Positions 63,384 through 64,000 of a DNA stretch of 64,000 nt are shown here, one piece after another; position 1 is the first letter of the stretch; every line of letters begins with the position of its first letter. The notes beneath the pieces were generated by a model, which did no database searches, was not told the DNA's origin, and saw only the letters and a program-made list of their open reading frames with translations. Source of the DNA: Triatoma infestans (taxonomy: Eukaryota; Arthropoda; Insecta; Hemiptera; Reduviidae); contig JAAEAF010002318.1 of assembly GCA_011037195.1 (NCBI GenBank), positions 59,360-123,359 of the forward strand, written 5' to 3'. Made by a program: the position numbers and the translations under genes.

Positions 63384-64000
63384 TCACAGTCGAGAATGTG
63401 AACGTTTGAGAGGACACTCATTTGCTTATGATAAACATGAGATTTCTTATTATTTGCAGCAGATCCAGATGTTGCAGTTTTTGTTGATTTTACATACCCA
63501 TCTTTTAAGTATCTCCATTTTTTTGCATTTCCTTCTCTGAAATGAAATAGAAACAGTCCTATCGCACACTCGTGTCAATATTTGACATAGTCCTACACAT
63601 TTCCTTCTACTCTAGAAGAGCAATAATACTCCATGTCCAACATTAGAGATTATTTCTTCGTCTAAATATATCGTCTTTTAATCAAGTGTGCGTGTGTGTC
63701 TTGATTATATTGCTCAGTGTAATTTACATAAGTTCAGGATATAAGGATCCACAAAGAATAAAGCATGCCTTCCAGTACGAAAGGGTAATGAGCATGAAAA
63801 TAGCAGAGCGAAACGGAGTGAAATAGTTTTGAACTTCCACTAATAAGAGATTTACATAAAAGAGGTCAGCGGGTTCGAAAACTGGGTAGCGGATTGAGCT
63901 AGGCGAGAAATGAGATGGGTGGATTGATGCTTCCATTATCAGCGGGCTGAATGGTCAGCCAGTTGGATCGAGCAAGTCGTGGTTGAAGTTTTCTTTTTTC
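63384..64000. other. No gene recognised
   Basis: Noncoding, with a short GTGTGCGTGTGTGT tract near 63,690. A 70-codon minus-strand frame (63,936-63,724) has no recognisable domain. Confidence 0.35.

Overview
The window is AT-rich animal DNA, most likely from an insect. It carries piggyBac, hAT, Harbinger, mariner, Merlin and pogo transposons, several non-LTR retrotransposon clades, Penelope-like elements (PLEs), BEL/Pao and Gypsy remnants, and a tRNA-derived SINE. A hemipteran host is a guess from the SINE style and is weakly supported. I see no intact single-copy host gene. The only host-derived piece is a decayed, intron-less fragment of the spliceosomal helicase aquarius at 36.2-37.3 kb. 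Almost everything else is mobile DNA, much of it nested, and several boundaries can be fixed by target-site duplications (TSDs).

Layout. 0-4.1 kb: PLE tails, an endonuclease fragment and hammerhead-ribozyme-like motifs. 4.5-5.8 kb: a Merlin transposon with an open transposase frame. 5.9-6.9 kb: a piggyBac pseudogene. 7.06-21.5 kb: one minus-strand non-LTR element (5'UTR, ORF1, endonuclease, RT end), split by a BEL/Pao fragment (7.7-9.4 kb) and by a TTAA-flanked piggyBac (10,057-20,860). That piggyBac itself holds a plus-strand LINE (which contains a SINE), a LOA/I-type LINE, an A-tailed insert and a PLE. 21.5-23.3 kb: another PLE between copies of the LINE 5'UTR.

23.8-27.2 kb and 45.3-46.7 kb are the most interesting parts: endogenous relatives of small circular Rep-encoding ssDNA (CRESS) viruses. 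At 24,288-26,862 a roughly 2.39 kb unit encodes Rep, a basic-N-terminus capsid-like protein and a third protein (ORF3), all on the minus strand with overlapping ends. A 184-bp direct terminal repeat splits Rep in a circularly permuted way, as expected for a circle that integrated with terminal redundancy. Pieces of a different Rep flank it on both sides. A diverged second copy at 45.3-46.7 kb keeps the order Cap-ORF3-Rep and the ORF3 motifs, and abuts a Harbinger transposase exon. All copies are broken.

27.5-40.6 kb: BEL integrase tail, R1-like and jockey-like LINE fragments, a hAT pseudogene split by a 1.7 kb LTR-like insert, and the aquarius fragment. 40.7-43.3 kb: a hAT element with an 8-bp TSD inside a Harbinger transposase. 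44.2 kb: a 160-bp palindrome. 49.3-55.3 kb: pogo, LINE ORF1 and Gypsy fragments. 55.5-61.9 kb: two well-delimited piggyBac elements, one holding an 803-bp LTR and one flanked by CTAA instead of TTAA. 61.9-63.0 kb: a truncated mariner.
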